From the NCBI GenBank assembly GCA_963664045.2, contig CAXXGT010000017.1:336625-400624 (forward strand): 64,000 nt of DNA, in the 5' to 3' direction. Source of the DNA: JAPPHA01 sp963664045 (GTDB lineage: Bacteria; Pseudomonadota; Alphaproteobacteria; Rhodobacterales; Rhodobacteraceae). The notes beneath the pieces were generated by a model, which worked only from the letters and a program-made list of their open reading frames with translations, ran no database searches and was not told the origin of the DNA. Below, piece after piece: positions 62,756 to 64,000 of this stretch. Position 1 is the first letter of the stretch. Each line of letters opens with the position of its first letter. The position numbers were made by a program, and so were the translations under genes.

Positions 62756-64000
62756 GGAACATGGGGGAGGAGCTGCCGGTTATTTTCCCGGAGAAGGCGG
62801 AACAGAAGGCCGCCTACCGCTTGCTGTCGAACCCGAGGATATCCATGGAGCACGTTCTCGAGCCGCACTGCGAAGCGACCGCCGACCGTTGCCGCGGGGA
62901 GGCGGTGGTCCTTGCCGTGCAGGACACGACGGCCCTGAACTACACTGGCCTGGAGGCCACGGAAGGCCTGGCCGACCTCGGCGGCGGCGGCAAGGGGAGT
63001 GTCGGCATTCTCGCCCACGCCGGGCTTGCGGTGACGCCGGAGGGCCGGCCCCTGGGCCTGTTCACGATGGACGCAGCCTTCCGGGAGGATCCCGAGACAG
63101 ACAGCCGCCGATGGCTCCTGGGGCTCGATCGGGCGCGGGAGCTCGCGGAGGCCTGCCCGGGCACGCGGGTGATCTCCGTCTGCGACCGCGAGGGCGATTT
63201 CCGGGACCTGCTCGCCCACGCCGTGGACGACGGGGACGCTCTGCTGGTGCGCGCCAGCCGTTCGGCAAAGCAGAGCGTGCGGACGTCCGACGGCGGCAAG
63301 GAATGCCTGTGGGAGCATGTCGCCGCCCTGTCGCCCGTCGCGGTGACGGAACTGACGATCCCGGCCGCCGGCGGCCCGCGCGCCCGCAAGGAGCGCGTCG
63401 CCCGCCTCGAGATCCGCACGGCGGAGGTCAAGCTGCTGCCGCCGCGCCGGGACCGCGGCGCGGAGCCGCTGCCCATGCTCGCCGTCTCGGCCACCGAGGC
63501 CGAGACCGCCGACGGCGACGACCCGCTGCACTGGCTGCTGCTGACCACCGAGCGCCCGGCAGAGGGGGAGGCCGACGCCGTGCACGCCGCAACCGTGCTG
63601 GACTGGTACCGTCGGCGCTGGACCATCGAGACCTGGTTCCGGACGCTGAAGACCGGGACCCGGATCAAGGACCGCCGGCTGGACAGCGCCGACGACCTGC
63701 GCAAGTGCCTCGCCTTCGACGCCGTCACCGCCGTCCATGTCGCCGACCTGACCGTCCTCGCGCGCGAGCGCCCCGAGACCCCGGCGACCACGGTGTTTCC
63801 GGAGGAGGACGTCGACCTGCTCCACACGATGCTGGAGTCGCAGGGCCACCGGGACGTCGCGAGGATGTCCGCCGGGCAGGCGCCCGACATCCGGACGGTC
63901 GTCATCGACCTCGGGCGCCTCGTCGGTTCCCATCCCACCACGCGGCAGCCGCTGCCGGGAACGAAAAAGGTCTGGCAGGGGCTCGAACGGCTGAACTGGG
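62566..64000 (+). pseudogene. Tn5/IS50-type DDE transposase, 3' end beyond window
   Basis: The frame starts to make sense at VRVLALADGWRTTLRHVERR and is open to the window edge. Tn5-type motifs are DWAEREYGRTGHTDGRVRDR, EKAEQKAAYRLLSNPRI, VVLAVQDTTALNYTG (first Asp), VISVCDREGDFRDLLA (second Asp) and WYRRRWTIETWFRTLKTGTR (Y-R-E). It follows the DruA-like domain directly with a one-frame offset, so the two were probably a single fused gene. Marked broken because of that offset. Confidence 0.82.

Noticed and set aside
62503..63933. A 476-codon minus-strand frame at the window end
   Set aside because: It is the complement of the Tn5-type transposase frame, which has the catalytic motifs and is open to the window edge.

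Overview
The window is GC-rich and looks like chromosome of an IS-laden alphaproteobacterium. The supporting signs are an HspQ/YccV homologue, a PA0069-type radical SAM protein, a LacI-controlled family-5 ABC transporter and ISKra4/IS66/ISAs1 elements. The genus cannot be told from the sequence, and no rRNA, tRNA or CRISPR array was seen. The heavy insertion load would suit a symbiont or recently bottlenecked lineage, but that is inference.

Layout. 1-2.3 kb: end of a hydantoinase B-type gene facing an amidohydrolase. 2.8-6.3 kb: an HU domain fused to an unknown domain, beside a transposase carrying an N-terminal DruA-like (DUF4338) domain. 7.2-21.3 kb: a minus-strand catabolic cluster of two CehA/McbA-type PHP hydrolases, a complete oligopeptide-type ABC transporter, a LacI regulator with two candidate operators, a phytanoyl-CoA dioxygenase-like protein, a small unknown protein, a Gfo/Idh/MocA dehydrogenase and an IolE-like isomerase. 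22-30.3 kb: ordinary genes (radical SAM, squalene/phytoene synthase, HspQ, AEC transporter, SLT lipoprotein, TPP enzyme) plus IS debris. 31-38.2 kb: VapBC, an IS4 element with inverted repeats, and a plasmid-like segment (truncated parA, parDE, primase/relaxase fragment) between inverted copies of one end sequence. 38.6-41.7 kb: a phosphoesterase, a membrane protein, and an AAA ATPase next to a broken subtilase.

41.7-53.2 kb is a nested insertion five elements deep. A small host gene is split by ISKra4 copy 2. That element holds group II intron A in its terminal repeat. The intron's RT gene holds a DruA-ISAs1 element, whose transposase holds an IS66 element, whose tnpC holds group II intron B. 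The three DNA transposons keep 8-, 10- and 8-bp target duplications, and the outer host gene rejoins in frame when they are removed.

53.2-59.4 kb: a 280-bp MITE derived from the ISKra4 element, a relBE pair, and a third ISKra4-family transposase split by a second copy of the same IS66 element. Both IS66 copies have an unusual plan: tnpA-tnpB on one strand and, facing them, a D12-class adenine methyltransferase gene coupled to tnpC. 59.9-64 kb: a DUF4160/DUF2442 pair, a resolvase tail, a frameshifted DUF3800 gene and a third DruA-like domain, joined to a Tn5-type transposase that runs off the window.

The strongest candidates for undescribed biology are the IS66-methyltransferase element, the DruA-like domain joined to three unrelated transposase families, and the HU-fusion protein.
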